Shown here: positions 1-11,425 of the stretch, piece after piece
How positions within the stretch are numbered: position 1 is the first letter of the stretch
Layout: the number at the start of each line of letters is the position of its first letter
NCBI GenBank assembly: GCA_944739405.2
Contig: OX123209.2
Span: forward strand, 9,121,217 to 9,185,216
Length of the DNA stretch: 64,000 bases
Direction: 5' to 3'
Source: Euclidia mi
Lineage: Eukaryota; Arthropoda; Insecta; Lepidoptera; Erebidae
Notes under the pieces: generated by a model
Told to the model about the DNA's origin: nothing
Database searches by the model: none
The model's input: the letters and a program-made list of their open reading frames with translations, nothing else
Position numbers and translations under genes: made by a program

Positions 1-372
1 ACATTGGCCTTGAAAAGATTTTTTTATTTTCTCTAGCCGGGTGGTCGGCACTACTAGTTTGCTCTTATTTCTAGTATTCAAATTGTGGATAATCACTTTT
101 CTTTGAGTATGAGACCTTGTTTTGGAATAAATGTACTGGCTTGCAACTGTTAAAATGTTTATTTCCTTGAATTTATTCCTTAACGAAGCCATATAATCTA
201 AAATGTAAATTGCTCGAATAGCTCTTTTCTGCAGAACAAAGATGGTCTGAATGTCGGCAGCATTTCCCCACAAGAGAATACCGCATGACATTATACTATG
301 AAAATAGCTTTGATATACAACAAGCCTGGCTGTGTCAATATCAGTTAACTGGCGAATTTTCATTCAAACTAA
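1..372 (-). pseudogene. Non-LTR retrotransposon ORF2, C-terminal part (runs off the left edge)
   Basis: Read on the minus strand, this stretch stays open without a stop and gives the region just after the RT fingers of jockey/CR1-type elements. Recognisable blocks are VVYQSYFHSIMSCGILLWGN, LQKRAIRAIY, FKEINILTVASQYIY and TTRLEKIKKSFQGQ. These match the usual 'SYFHSIMSYGILLWGN...QKRAVRAI...HNTRNK' order of the family. No start codon is expected here because the piece is internal to ORF2. The element continues beyond position 1, so its 3' end cannot be seen. What is seen is the open frame and the motif order; the clade (jockey/CR1-like) is inferred. Confidence 0.75.
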
Positions 373-472
373 CTATAAGTAAGTGGCTATTTACACATAA
401 ATTAAAACAATAATTTCTATACTTAAATAACTAACAAATAAAAGGCAATACATAAAAAAGTAAAAGCAAAAT

Positions 473-960
473 TTAAAGGGCGTCATGGAAATCCTCCACA
501 TCGCCATCAATTGGAAGTGTGCCCAGAATGCTGGCAGCATTGCCACGTTGTATGGCAATGCTGATCTTTTGTGCCCAATACAGGCCAGCCTTCTGGTCAT
601 TCGAGGCGTCAACAAGTCTCTTTGAAAGATCTAAAAGAGATCTTGCACTTGGACCCCATGGTCCCAACGTTTCAACTCCAAACGGCTCAAATACATAATC
701 TTCTACTAGATTTATGTATTTGCGCCTTTTGAGAGTCTCCGCTGATAAGTAGACACATGTTCATACTTGCGAACATTGAAAACGAATCGAATGCAGTTAT
801 TGAGAAGGCGGTCGAGTTTGTTGAGAAGGTCTGCATTCAGGTCATAATAACACACATCACCATAATCAATGATAGGGAACACTAAAGATTGCACTAGCAT
901 AGTCTTTGTTTTGGAGGGTGTTAAGTGAACTGGAACGCAGCCTACTCGCCACTGCCCTCT
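473..960 (-). pseudogene. Retroelement fragments: RT C-terminal region plus a second conserved tail domain
   Basis: Two adjacent minus-strand frames. The right one (712-960) reads LTPSKTKTMLVQSLVFPIID followed by YGDVCYYDLNADLLNKLDRL, the typical non-LTR RT segment after the catalytic core. The left one (473-712) contains FEPFGVETLGPWGPSARSLL and KISIAIQRGNAASILGT, a tail domain that I associate with invertebrate retroelement polyproteins but cannot name. A frame change separates them near 712, so the piece is broken. It may be one decayed element or two abutting ones. Confidence 0.55.
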
Positions 961-1693
961 GGCGTTTTTTATCTGTCACTACTTTTTCTTATGTCAAATA
1001 CTGTGTATTGTAAAACTTGTGGCGGCCGAAATAAAATAGATAAAACAGTTATTTCTGTATTTTTTTTATATTTTTATTTCATAGAAAAAATCACTTAAAT
1101 ACTATTACAAAAACGCCAAACTGTATATACAGTTTATTGGCGTAATAGGCGTTCTAATGAGTTATTCATTACATACATTCTATAGTAATGTAATAGATAT
1201 AATCCAGCATAGGTAATTTCATTACCTATACTAGACTACATCCATCACATTACCATTTTAAACAAATAGTAACAAAATAAAACAAACATAAACAAAAAAA
1301 AACAAAATTATATAACATTTGTAGGTACAAATAAAACAAAGGACCATGTGTCAAATTGGGCTCAGTGTCCAACAGAGTTAAGGCATATGCCATTGTAAAG
1401 GATTCTGTTCGTACTAAAATTGTTACTACCGGCACTACCTTCAATTCCATTGCAGAAAAAGATATGCACTTAAATAGATTTTGTAGAGTAGGAAAATACA
1501 ATTTTTAGTCATAAAACTGTTAAAGTAACAATATATTCATACTTTAATAATGGTAAACGATAGATGCGCTTGCGCCCATGTGATTAACACCACTCTCAAT
1601 CATTCTCACACCTCTCGGACGCCTGCCCGGGTGCCCGTCTGCTCTCACTGCTCTCATTCAGTAGACTCGTGATTCTCACGGTGTTAGCTGTGT
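961..1693. other. AT-rich spacer, no gene seen
   Basis: No coding frame with recognisable motifs. 1040-1560 is AT-rich with short direct similarities (tagtaatgta, attacctata). 1555-1690 is more GC-balanced and may be the original host sequence into which the MITE at 1702 inserted. Confidence 0.5.
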
Positions 1694-1701
1694 GTTTTCG
1701 T

Positions 1702-2090
1702 TAGTGATGTTCTGGATATTCGTGTCCGCGGATATCCGTATCCGCGGATATCCGAGGAAGAAGAAAGTTCCGTATCCGGAACTTTTCTCGCGGATCTTTT
1801 ACGGATCTTTCGCCTTATTAATTTTCATTTGACAGGATAAAATGCTATAGGTGGGTAGGTAGAATTAGTAAACTATTAAATCCCACTCAGAATATTTTTA
1901 ATATAATTTCAATAAAAGTCGGTACATGAGCTGTCTATTATTCCGGTAGGCGTGCGTAACGTCAACTATCGTTTCAAAGTCGCGCGCACCGACATAGATT
2001 CAGTAAGAAAATAAAGATCCGTATCCGTATCCGCCGATCATGACACCAAATATCCGTATTCCGATCCATATCGGATCTAGCACACCACTA
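1702..2090. mobile_element. hAT-type MITE, 389 bp, with 8-bp target duplication
   Basis: The element begins TAGTGATGTTCTGGAT and ends, read in reverse complement, TAGTGGTGTGCTAGAT, an imperfect terminal inverted repeat of about 16 bp with four mismatches. The octamer GTTTTCGT lies directly before it (1694-1701) and directly after it (2091-2098), which is the hAT-size target duplication. The subterminal zones are built from repeated GGATATCCG/CGGATATCCG-like units (1714-1765 and 2014-2076), a likely transposase-binding array. It has no coding capacity, so it is non-autonomous. Confidence 0.85.
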
Positions 2091-2098
2091 GTTTTCGT

Positions 2099-2548
2099 GT
2101 GTCCTCTCGGCACATACAATTTAATCCACCGGCAGGTCATCTTAACGATATTATTATTGATTTAGATTGAAGTGTTAGAAATGTTACTAAAAATATTGTT
2201 TAACTATTAGCAGCTGTTTTATTTTTTATGTATTCTTTGCACCTGGAATTAAAACAAGTTAAAGATGTCAAACAACAAAAACTACAATGCCATAACAGCA
2301 TTACTTTGCAGGATTATAGTTTATTTATGGTAGGAGAAAAATATCTATAGCGGAATAACCCCACGGATTCTTCGCAAAAATGAGTTTATATCTTTATATT
2401 TAGTGTTTTACAAGTATATTCAAAGTGGTCTCATCTCTGTTGGTGGGTGAGCCCAGGCTTCATATATTTTTGCCCATGGTCCTTTTGTAGGTACATACAT
2501 ATTAATAATACATACTATCTAGTACTACAAACTTTTAACTACTTAAAA
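2099..2548. other. AT-rich spacer, no gene seen
   Basis: Sequence continuing from the MITE target site. I see no motif-bearing reading frame, repeat or RNA gene here. Confidence 0.5.
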
Positions 2549-3240
2549 TTAAACATTTTTTAACATTATCTTATTCAGATATTTTTTTAATTTTGTGTTG
2601 CTTACAACATTCTGAACATCTCGTAAACAGTCAAATTTATTGTATAAAACTGGTGTTATGTACTGCCTAGTTCTCTTGCCATAATAGTTCCGAATTGATG
2701 GTATCGTGTATTTTCCCTGTTTGACTTGTTTGGTGTAATATTTATGCATTCGAGGTACTTTGTTTTTATTTGAGTAATATTGTTGTATTGCAATAAAGTA
2801 CTCCGCTTTAGTGTGCACTGGGATTATGTTACAAAAAATAAATAATTTTTCATAATTAGGCTTACACCGAGATATAACTTTTTTACTAACCAGATATTTA
2901 ATTAATCTCTGTTGCAGCTGTTTTAAACGATCCAGTTGTGTTTTGAATGTAAGGTCGTAGCAAACTCACTCGACTCAAACCTTAACTTATTATTGAGTCG
3001 GCAAGTGCATAATAAAGTGTGTACATAAGTTTTTTACATACAAAGCTTTTAAGGTGAAAAAATGTACCTAATATTCATTCCTAACATGAAACTTCCAATT
3101 AAAGTGACGGTCTACTAATAAACCCAAGTATCGATATTTTTCGACGATGTCTATATTTGTGCATAAGCAGCCAGCTCGGTTGTTGTGAAGACACTCATAC
3201 GTATGACCGGTTATCTTTACACTTAGCGCATCTGGTTTCA
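2549..3240 (-). pseudogene. Non-LTR retrotransposon RT 3' portion, decayed
   Basis: On the minus strand, 3240-3075 reads MKPDALSVKITGHTYECLHN and then YRYLGLLVDRHFNWKFHV, the conserved 'KYLGL.ID..LNW..H' block that follows the non-LTR RT core. It then hits a stop. After a decayed stretch, 2960-2549 is open again, with QLDRLKQLQQRLIKYLVSKK and SIRNYYGKRTRQYITPVLYN, the usual C-terminal block before the stop of jockey-like ORF2 proteins. Frame breaks between the two parts show it is dead. Confidence 0.7.
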
Positions 3241-3411
3241 TGTGTTTGCTATAGGGAGCAAAAAATCATCATGGTAGCAGTGAGTAGTTGCTACGAACAA
3301 TAAATAAACAATCACAGCTAAATACGGAAATTCAACTGCCGATTGTCGAGCCCAAGTCCGAGAGGTTAAGCTCGTGCACGCTACCGGTGATACCGCAATC
3401 ATTGAAAAAAA

Positions 3412-3953
3412 AAAATCGGGCAAGTGCGAGTCTGACTCGCGCACCGAGGGTTCCGTACGCATCTACTATTTATGAATGGGGACACCCTTAAATTTCCCAT
3501 TTTTATTTTTTGTAAATTTTCCTTTATTTGTGCTGTAAGACCCTGCTTTTGGCCAAATTTCGTGATTCTAGTTCAATGGGAACTACCATATAGGTTTTCG
3601 ACCCAAAACCTATAGAGTACTTACGGCTGACCTAGAATTGTCAATTTTGGTAAAAACCAAGGTCTTACAGCACAAGTATAGGAAAAATTCCAAAAATTAA
3701 AAAGTTGAAAATTAGGGTTAATTTTAGTACTTACAAGTTTTCGCAAAAATCTAATTTTGACCATATCTTTTTATCGGGTTGATCCACGACCCTGATTTTT
3801 AGACCTCAGCATCTGGTATAAATTTCACTTTGCTAGGTCCACCCATTCCTGAGAAAATCAGTGGTGACACACGGACAGACAGACAGACAGACGGACAAGA
3901 AAGTGATCTTATAAGGGTTCCTTTTTTTACCTTGTGAGGTACGGAACCCTAAA
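3412..3953 (+). repeat. GGGTTCCGTA...TACGGAACCC dispersed repeat, copy 1
   Basis: Starts around gggcaagtgcgagtctgact and the box gggttccgtac, carries a run of cagacagacagacagacgg near 3876, and ends gaggtacggaaccctaaaa. This organisation is common in lepidopteran genomes, and I think it is the 3' part of a non-LTR (RTE-like) element, but I cannot assign the family by eye. A second copy in the opposite orientation is at 52024-52566. The strand label follows the orientation in which the cagaca run precedes the terminal box. Confidence 0.6.
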
Positions 3954-3954
3954 A

Positions 3955-4769
3955 ACGATTAGAAACAGTAAAATATCGTCGTTGGTGCTGAAATATACCG
4001 ATCGAATTATTCTTCGTGGAAGTTCGGTGTGAAAACTAGCGAACCGATGTGACCAAACCTGTTGATCCTGCCAAAGATATCAAAGCCCGAAGTAAAATCA
4101 TCCTTCTTTTGACCCCGTGAACTACGTATATGTTCAAGAAGCTCAGACCGCCAAGGATGTGTGGAAATGCTTAGAAAAGGCATTCGATGATAATGGTCTA
4201 ACGAGAAAGGTGAGATTCTGAAAGACCTCGTCACGAAAACGCTAGAAAACTGTGGAGGTAGCATAGAAGAGTATGTCAATCGAATCATGAGTACAGCACA
4301 CAAGCTCCGTAGTATCAGTTTTAACATAAAAGATGAATGGATTTGTACATTAATGCTTGCCAATCCGGCAGCCAGATATCTATAAGCACATGATTATGGC
4401 TCTGGAGAGCTCTGGAATTAACATTACTGCAGTTTTTATTAAAACTAAATTAATTCAGGAAGTCAAAAGCCTAGAAATTTCAGCATTTTTGTCTGGTGGA
4501 AAGAAATCTGATAAATATAGACCACGTGGACCCCGATGCTACAACTGCAGAAAAAATGGACACATCAGTAAATATTGTAAGAATACCTAAGAAATCTACA
4601 GAAGAAAAGAGTGAACGGGGAAAAGACAAGTCAAGTTTCATAGCTGCTTTTCCAGCATTTTTACGTGTGTATAGTGGTACATTGACTCTGGTGCAGCGAT
4701 GCATATGACGAAGAGAGATGACTGGCTTTATGATGTACAGAAGTCACCCATCTCCAAAATCACCATAGC
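3955..4769 (+). pseudogene. Copia-type LTR retrotransposon gag/protease fragment, copy 1
   Basis: Plus-strand frames, broken by at least two frameshifts, show Ty1/copia gag features in order: NYSSWKFGVK, VDPAKDIKARSK-like text, EEYVNRIMSTAHKLRSISFN, the zinc knuckle CYNCRKNGHISKYCKN, and finally DSGAAMHMTKRDDW, the start of the aspartic protease. It ends at 4769, abutting the 3' part of the Bel/Pao element on the opposite strand. The first ~90 bp here are absent from the near-identical copy at 15672. No LTR, integrase or RT of Copia is present, so this is a captured fragment rather than an element. Confidence 0.8.
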
Positions 4770-4913
4770 CATAACCCATCAATAGGCTAAGACAGCGATA
4801 TGACAATAAAATTAATCTAAATTAACTTTAGCGAAAACTACAAACGCAATAACAGCGAAAACTACTAACTAAATACTTAACTAAGAGGTAGATCCAACTT
4901 CAGGCTAGATCTC

Positions 4914-6623
4914 ACTGAGTTGGAAGCGGACAGAGACGTACAACAGGGCGCACGTAGCTCCCCTTCGCGGTTTTCACGGTAACAACACGGGTTGTACCGT
5001 CCTAGGAAGTATGCAGTTTCTCTACGATGGCTAACGGGCATGAAAGCGGCGGAGCATTATCGTGTATTATGACAACCAACTGACCCTCCTGTATGGGGGA
5101 TGCAGGACTATTCCACTTGGATCAAGCCTGAAGCTGGTGTAGATATTCCGCACGCCAGCGCCGCCAGAACGACTGCACGAGTTTATCCAGCAGAGTATGT
5201 CTCTGGAGCAAGCTTGAAGAGTCTGGTTCAGGAGCCGGAAATGACGATAATGTCACTGTGTTTAGAAAATGTGCAGGGCTTAACGCGGATGGTTCTGCAG
5301 GGTCACTACTCAATGCCGTGAGCGGACGCGAGTTGATCAGTGCCTCGACTTGTGCAAGGACAGTTAAAGCTCTTCGTAAGAGAGGATCTGTTGACCTATA
5401 ACCTTGAAGAGATGCGTTTTAATTACTTTGACCATGCTTTCCCAACATCCACCGAAATGTGGTGATGCTGGTGGAATAAACTTCCAGTCAATATGATCTA
5501 TGGAAAGTTCTTCCTGAAGACGATTACGGTATTCTTCTCTGAGAAACTTATAGAGGTTGCGTAAATAAGAGCTTGCGCCCACGAAACAAGTGCCGTTATC
5601 CGTATATAAACACTGTATAGGGCCGCGCCGTGAGAGAAATCGTTTAAGGGCTGCAAGGAACGACACCGTGCTTAAATCTGTCGCAACTTCAATATGCGTA
5701 GCGCGCGTCGTTAAGCATGTAAAAATACATAGCCAGGCTTTACGGCTTTTAACACCTCGACCACGCACTGGCGTATACTGCAGTGGTCCTGCGTAATCAC
5801 AACCGGTGTGTGTAAACGTTTTATCAACCTGGTTGACGCGCTGGCTAGGGAGATCTGCCATGGGAGGGAGAGTTGGACGGGGACGAAATTTGAAACGGAC
5901 GTTACATTTATGTATTCTGTGACGAATTATTCGTCGAGCGGCTAAAATCCAAGACTTATGCCTAAGGAAGGACATAAGCAACTCTGGACCAGCATGGAGG
6001 TGCTTCTTGTGATAAAAATCAACAAGAAGGTCGACAACATGATCATGTCGCGGCAGAATGCAAGGATGTTTGTAGTTATAAGGTTCATCCGAATTTGACA
6101 GACGACCCCCAACGCGTATGACGCCGTGTTCATCGAGAAACGGCTTGAGTCTAAGGATAGCGGGAGAACATGCTACATTGTCTTTCAAATTTTGAGTGTC
6201 GTTACTAAAATGAACAGCCTGTACAGCTCGTAGTAACTTACATTCTGCGAATTTGATATCAGTACTTGATACAAAAGTCCCATTAGGTAGGTGCCTAAGA
6301 AACCTATAGACATAAACGATGGCGCGGAGTAACTTAGACCACGATGACATGCGTAGGGCGAGTGCATAGATGGGAGACTCCGCAACCTCAGCAATCACGG
6401 AATAAGAAACAGACTTCCGTTCGGGTACATCTTCGTCTTCTGCACTGTGGTCGAAGGGTTGCATGGGCCATTCTGACGGATCATGGGAAATCCAAGAAGG
6501 TCCACGATGCCACAATGGATGATGCAGAAGATTAAGTGGAGTGACACCACGAGACAAGCAATCTGCGGGGTTCTCGGTACCCGCGACGTGATTGAAACAA
6601 GTAGCGGGAACAAGTTCAATCAA
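4914..6623 (-). pseudogene. Bel/Pao pol: RNase H end, integrase and C-terminal domain (copy 1)
   Basis: The frame 6623-5364 (419 codons) includes ENPADCLSRG (end of the RNase H region), an H2C2-type integrase zinc-binding block (HKKHLHAGPELL ... HRIHKCNVRFKF, where the first Cys of the CxxC is retained but the second is Arg), and the integrase core with CDYAGP, YTDNGTCF and FGGCWESMVK carrying the D, D and E. A frameshift near 5364 leads into 5313-5122 (PSALSPAHFLNT) and then 5110-4914, the DUF5641-like tail found after Bel/Pao integrases. The frameshifts, plus the CNVR change where copy 2 has CNVC, mark it as non-functional. Confidence 0.85.
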
Positions 6624-6677
6624 TTTACGAACGCGTTTGGTGACAGAAGTCTGCCAGCGGTGAGGAGAAGAATGAAT

Positions 6678-7573
6678 TCAAGCGAGCACTACTTTGGAGT
6701 CGGAAAATGCGTATATTTTATTAATAGGGTAGTGGGGCAAAACTGTGTCTTGAACCTTGCAGAGCAACTGAGACAGCAGAAGGGCCGCGCACAACTCCAG
6801 TCTCGCAACCGAAATGGTTTTAACAGGCGAGACCTTAGACTTGGCACAAACTAACTGCACCGAGTAGTTAGAACCAATGCGGACTTGCAGATATACGACT
6901 TCACCGTAAGCACACTCGCTGGCGTCAGCGAAACCTATTAAGTTGATGATATATCCATCTACCAACCTGACATGACGTGGAATAGGAATTTGATTGAGCG
7001 CGGTAAGCTCAATACAAAACTGGTCCCAAGCGGCGACAATATGGTCAGGGGGTGTTTCATCCCACTCACACTTTGATAGCCAAAGTTCTTTGATCAAGAA
7101 CTTGGCGTACAAAATTGTGGGAGCCACAAAACCCATTATGTCCCATAGTCGAGCCACTGAGGACAGCATAGTGCGTTTGGTGCACTTATCATCTGGTGGT
7201 GAGACGTCAAGCCGAAACTATCGCAGGATTTGTAAACCGTAAACCGAGAACTTTATGCGGTACAGACTTCTCAAACTCAATGTCTGGAGAAGCTTTATGA
7301 GAATCTGGTATGCGTGCGAGAACCTCCTTAGAGTTGCTTGTCCATTTGACAAGATCAAACTGGCCTCGCTTGAAAAGCTGAATAAGCTCTTCACAAAGCG
7401 AAATTGCTAGCGGAGCGGATATGGGCAATGTCATCCATATACAAAGCGGAAGTAGCAATAGCTGCTGCGGTAGGAAAGTGATCGCCTTCATCAGCGATCA
7501 ACTGGCGAACAACTCGTAATGCGTGATATGGGCTAGACTTGAGTCCAAAACAAACACGATTGAACTGATACAC
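6678..7573 (-). pseudogene. Bel/Pao pol: RT catalytic motif to RNase H (copy 1)
   Basis: Minus strand. 7573-7391 has FGLKSSPYHALRVVRQLIAD and LYMDDIAHI, i.e. the RT region with the YMDD catalytic box. 7491-7207 contains KVLGLRFTNP, and 7169-6678 contains SVARLWDIMGFVAPTILYAK and the RNase H start INLIGFADASECAYGEVVYL with the later DSK. This order (RT, A17-like connector, RNase H) is diagnostic of Bel/Pao. Frames change at least twice. Compared with copy 2, a short stretch after YMDD is missing, which adds to the damage. Confidence 0.8.
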
Positions 7574-7674
7574 AGATAAAGGTTCCTTATTGTTAAAATC
7601 CGATAAAAAATCCGTTGAAATCTACGGTCAGACTCACAAACGCCGATATTGAGGAACATTTTGCGGCAATCAGC

Positions 7675-9147
7675 TTACAGAGCGATTTGGAAAAGACGAA
7701 ACTTTATTATGATGTTAAATAAATCACCCTGTAGATTGGGGCCGGCATGCAAAATGTCATTAATTGACTGACCCGATGTAGTCTTACAACTAGCATCTAA
7801 AACCACACGAGGTTTAGTAGAGGTTTTATCTTCGCGAACTACGCCGTGATGCAGGATACAATATGAGGGAAGAGAGTTGCCCTCGTTGTTTACAACTACA
7901 CTCAAAAAACCTTTATCTATGTAGTCACGAATTACGTCATTATAGGCGCTGCGTAACTTAAGTGATGCATCAAGTTTACGTTCCAAACAATGGAAACGTC
8001 TAAGCGCAGCAGCGTACGAGTCGCCTAACGAATAAGGGTCACCATAGAATGGCAACGCCACAACGTATCTGCCACTGTCGTCACGAACAGTGGTAGCACG
8101 GAAATGTTCTTCACACTCGAGATCTTTACGGCTCATCGAGGGCGGTGCGGTTACCTCTTCAAGCTCCCAAAATCGCTTGAGAAGAGAATCAATATTATTT
8201 TCTTGAATAACAGAACAACAGCAAGACGTAATGTATTGAGAAGTATGTAACATAGGTACGGTACCCATAATCACATACCCAAATACCGTCTCAATAGCGG
8301 GCGGTAAATCATGTTGCTCACCACGTACCACGTCAGTTAGTAGCAAGTGCGGGAATATTGCAGCTCCGATCAAAACATCAATGTCTGCCGGATTCGCAAA
8401 CTCCGAGTCTGCCAGCGGCAATGACTCGAGGTGTGTGAGTAGCGATACGTCCACATTAGCGTTTGGCAATGTGTCCGTAATACGCTCCACGATAAGCGAA
8501 GAAATGTTAAAATTAATATCCCTATCAAAACGCGAATGTATTTTAATATCTACGGAACCCTTGCAATGTTTTTCTGAACCGCCGATCCCTTTGACCACTG
8601 CACTAGTCTTTCTAAAGTTATTCCACAATCCGAGGCGTTTGAAACATTCCAATGTTATTAAATTGGTCTGAGACGCGCTATCGAGTAGACAACGTACCAT
8701 GTGCGGCGACCCATTAACATCATAAACGATAACTTGCGCTGTCGCTAACAGTACCGTCTTTGACGCCATACACTGCGTTTTGGCCCCGCGCGGATTATTA
8801 TAGATGCGCGAGGGCCGTACGCGCGTGCGCGTCGCCCGCGCGATGTATGTCGTACACAACGATATTTAATTCTGAATCGTGGGAGGCGCAGTTATCGTAG
8901 CCTGCACCTGCGACGTAAGTGTGTCAAGGTTAGCGGCTTGGCTTGACAACGGACTACTTTTATCAAAGTGCAACAATGAGTGGTGTCGTTGATTACATGA
9001 ACGACATCTCGTCTTACGAGAACAATCACTCGTTTTATGCTTTATACTTAAGCAATTAATGCAAGCTTTGTTATCTTTCACGCACTTGAAACGAGCAGTC
9101 GGATTTAAACCATTAAAGGCGGGACACTTGTAGAAATGGTCGTGCAC
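7675..9147 (-). pseudogene. Bel/Pao zinc knuckles, protease and RT N-terminus (copy 1)
   Basis: 9147-8866 holds CINCLSIKHKTSDC and a second CRSCNQRHHSLLH knuckle, then a TAA where copy 2 has sense codons. 8859-7675 (394 codons) holds the aspartic protease with LLDSASQTNLIT, then the linker with SMSRKDLECEEHF and the start of the RT, SYCILHHGVVREDKTSTKPR followed by VVLDASCKTTSGQSINDIL. The frame breaks at 7675, before the LFCADV-like motif of the RT palm. Everything here is lost or damaged in copy 2 beyond the protease, so copy 1 is the better witness of the RT. Confidence 0.85.
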
Positions 9148-9204
9148 TATATTACTGCACAGACACTTCTGTGAATTAATTTTATTAGATTCCGAGCATG
9201 TTAT

Positions 9205-10190
9205 TTAAGATTGTGGATTAGGGACCGAGTTATTATTACTATTTCGCGCTTTATTCGACCTTTGTTTGCTGCTGTTAGTGTTAGACGGGCTAGGTGAACT
9301 AGACTGCGTATTATGAAATATTCGACACTGATCTTTTATGAACGAAATAAAACTATCTAGTGTAGGTATTTTATTATTGCGTTCCGTCATCTCGAAAGCA
9401 CGAATTGTGTCAGTGTCAAACTTTTTTAAAGCGAGTAGAAGCAACATAAAGTCGGAAAGGTCTTCCAATTTTAAGTTCCTAAGAGAATTAACCGCGGTTA
9501 CGAAGTTATCTATAAACAGCTGGAAATTCGCGACAGACGCGGCACCGGACAGTTTAAGATTTAAAGCTTGATCAAAGTAAGTAGACGCTAGGACGCGAGT
9601 GTCTTGATATCTATCAAGTAGTGACTGAAATATGACCTGATAATTCTCAGCACTGGGTGTGACACCTGCAAATACGGACTGGGCCTTCGGTGACAGTTTA
9701 CCTATTAAATAGTACAACCTGTCAGCATCTGTCAGAGAACCATTATCGTGCACTGTGGACTTAAAACTCGCATAGAATATCGGCCAATTTCGTATATCTC
9801 CGTCAAACGACACAATCTCGATTGGCGGTAGCCTCGGCGGAGCCGCTGCAACGGGCTGTGCCGAATATTTAACCTCCAATTGCGATTGTATACGCTTATA
9901 ATACAATAAAGGTCTTCGAGAGGGGTGTACGCCTGATAATTCGGGTTTTCATCAGGATTAGTAGAAAGCAATCTTGCGTTATAATCGTCTAACAACTTAT
10001 GAAAATCCGTTCGAATACTATCTACTGTCATACAATAGCTGAGAAATGACTCCCTATTACTATCAGAAACGGCTGCGGTCTTTGAACGCTCATAAATGTT
10101 TTGAATACGCTCAAATAAAATATTGCGTTTTGCTTCTAAGATTGTCATCTCTTTGTCTTCTGACACGCGTGACTTCTTTTGTTGTGACAT
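9205..10190 (-). pseudogene. Bel/Pao gag (DUF1759-like), copy 1, frameshifted
   Basis: The start at 10190 (MSQQKKSRVSEDKEM) is the same as in the intact ORF of copy 2. The frame shifts near 9905 and the rest of gag runs from 9906 to 9205 (RNWPIFYASFKSTVHDNGSL, ENYQVIFQSLLDRYQDTRVL), ending at a TAA that replaces a Tyr codon present in copy 2. In the family this protein forms the particle core and recruits the RNA. One indel and one nonsense change inactivate it here. Confidence 0.85.
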
Positions 10191-10527
10191 GCTTACGTAA
10201 GTATAAGCTAATGAGACCGAAACAAAATAAGAATATCTAAAGTACCTATTATTTTACCTAAGTAGGCAACACTTTAAAGCGGTGGAATTAAAAGTTGCTT
10301 GAAATATGAGATTTACAAGACAACTATGATAGTTCCAGAAATAATAATTGGGTAAGTAGGTAGCTACATAAAAGTATATTACCTACTGATGCGTGCAAAA
10401 ACAACCATGTGACGGTTATGTGAATGGACTAGGAGTATAGCTAGGTGCTATAACTGCCTAGGTATAGAGATATATCGAGGTTTTACGTATAAAACGTAAA
10501 TGAATCCGACTCGTATGGATCAAAAAA
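10191..10527 (-). other. Bel/Pao untranslated leader, copy 1 (empty Helitron site)
   Basis: Aligns by eye with 21164-21706 of copy 2 apart from the 207-bp Helitron-like insertion there. The uninterrupted site is gacggttA|Tgtgaa at 10418/10419. No gene in it. Confidence 0.75.
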
Positions 10528-10633
10528 TGTTTCGGCGAACCGAATGTTCCTAGTCGATAAGAACCGAAATCCTACAGTCCACAATATTAATAGTTTTCCC
10601 AAATCGACTAGGAACATTCGGTTCGCCGAAACA
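10528..10633. repeat. 106-bp inverted repeat with perfect 31-bp arms
   Basis: 10528-10558 (TGTTTCGGCGAACCGAATGT...) is the exact reverse complement of 10603-10633. The spacer is 44 bp. The left arm begins exactly where the LTR of Bel/Pao copy 1 should begin and resembles the LTR terminus of copy 2. It could be an LTR remnant with an inverted duplication, or a small fold-back element that landed there. Confidence 0.8.
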
Positions 10634-11179
10634 GTGAGAGATGAAGGAAAAACAATATATGTATAAAGCTAATATATACAGGGTAATTTGCAGTATTATA
10701 TTTGAAGTAATTCAAAGTCATAATGGAGTATTTTTACCCCCTACATATGGCGGTCCAAAATGCACCAGTTTGGAATAAAACGGTTTTTAAGATTTTTTGA
10801 GCAAATTCCAAATTTTTGTTATAAACATCTTCTAAAAAAATATTTTGACTTTTACTGGTAGCGAATTGGGGCTTATTTAATGGGCAATTAAATTTCCCAT
10901 CTTTTAAAATAAAATAAAGCTACTAACTCAGCATGGAATTTGAAAATAGAACCAAAAAACATACAACAAAATGTTGGAATAAAATAAAATGACGCCACAA
11001 AAATGCAATTATTTAAATAAAAATATGTGGCATGTTATGTAATGTGTTGAAATACTTCGTGGTCCAAAAAGGTATAATAGTCTTAGCCAGTTGGTGTAAA
11101 TTTGGAGTTAATAGCAGCTTTTGTTCAAAAAAGTGCATCTGGATATCTGGCTCGGCAGTACATTTTTTCTGTATTTAAT

Positions 11180-11425
11180 CTTAAGCTTTGCAATCAGCAG
11201 TGATTTACTAGTAGGGAGATCAACCTTCCGAAATGCAGAGGCTCTTGGGTTTGAATCCCTAGCGTAAATCACTGTCGTTTGTACGATAAATGCAAATTAA
11301 GGTTTTAATTCTCACTTGTCCCGCGACTCCAAGAGCGTGTTCCAGCCAGTTGGTACCGGATGTCATGTTTATCTTGAAAACTCTTTTAGGGGAGTCAAAA
11401 CCCTCAAATAAATAAATAATTGAAA
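11180..11425 (+). repeat. tRNA-headed SINE in the loop of the fold-back element
   Basis: tRNA-like head with the B-box-like gggtttgaatccc near 11249, then a body with cttgtcccgcgactccaaga and gttggtaccggatgtcat, and a tail aaataaataaataa. The body matches the SINE at 58856 (cttgtcccgtgcctcggaga, gtcggtcccggttgtcat). It lies between the two arms, so it inserted into the loop or was captured by the fold-back element. Confidence 0.7.

Larger units (their letters stand above)
4770..10535 (-). mobile_element. Bel/Pao LTR retrotransposon, copy 1 (decayed)
   Basis: Minus-strand order gag, zinc knuckles, protease, RT, RNase H, integrase is the Bel/Pao layout and parallels copy 2 (15063-22185) over nearly its whole length. 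Many stops and frameshifts are present. The 3' LTR is missing on the left, where the copia fragment and another repeat abut. On the right, the gene-free leader (10191-10527) matches the leader of copy 2 up to its LTR edge. From 10528 the sequence starts like an LTR terminus (TGTTTCGGCGA versus TGGTTCGGCGA) but soon diverges. Confidence 0.85.

Noticed and set aside
5590..8671. Plus-strand frames across the Bel/Pao elements (for example 5590-5796, 6483-6854, 8381-8671, 18599-18928).
   Set aside because: They are antisense shadows of the minus-strand gag-pol sequence and occur at matching positions in both copies for that reason.
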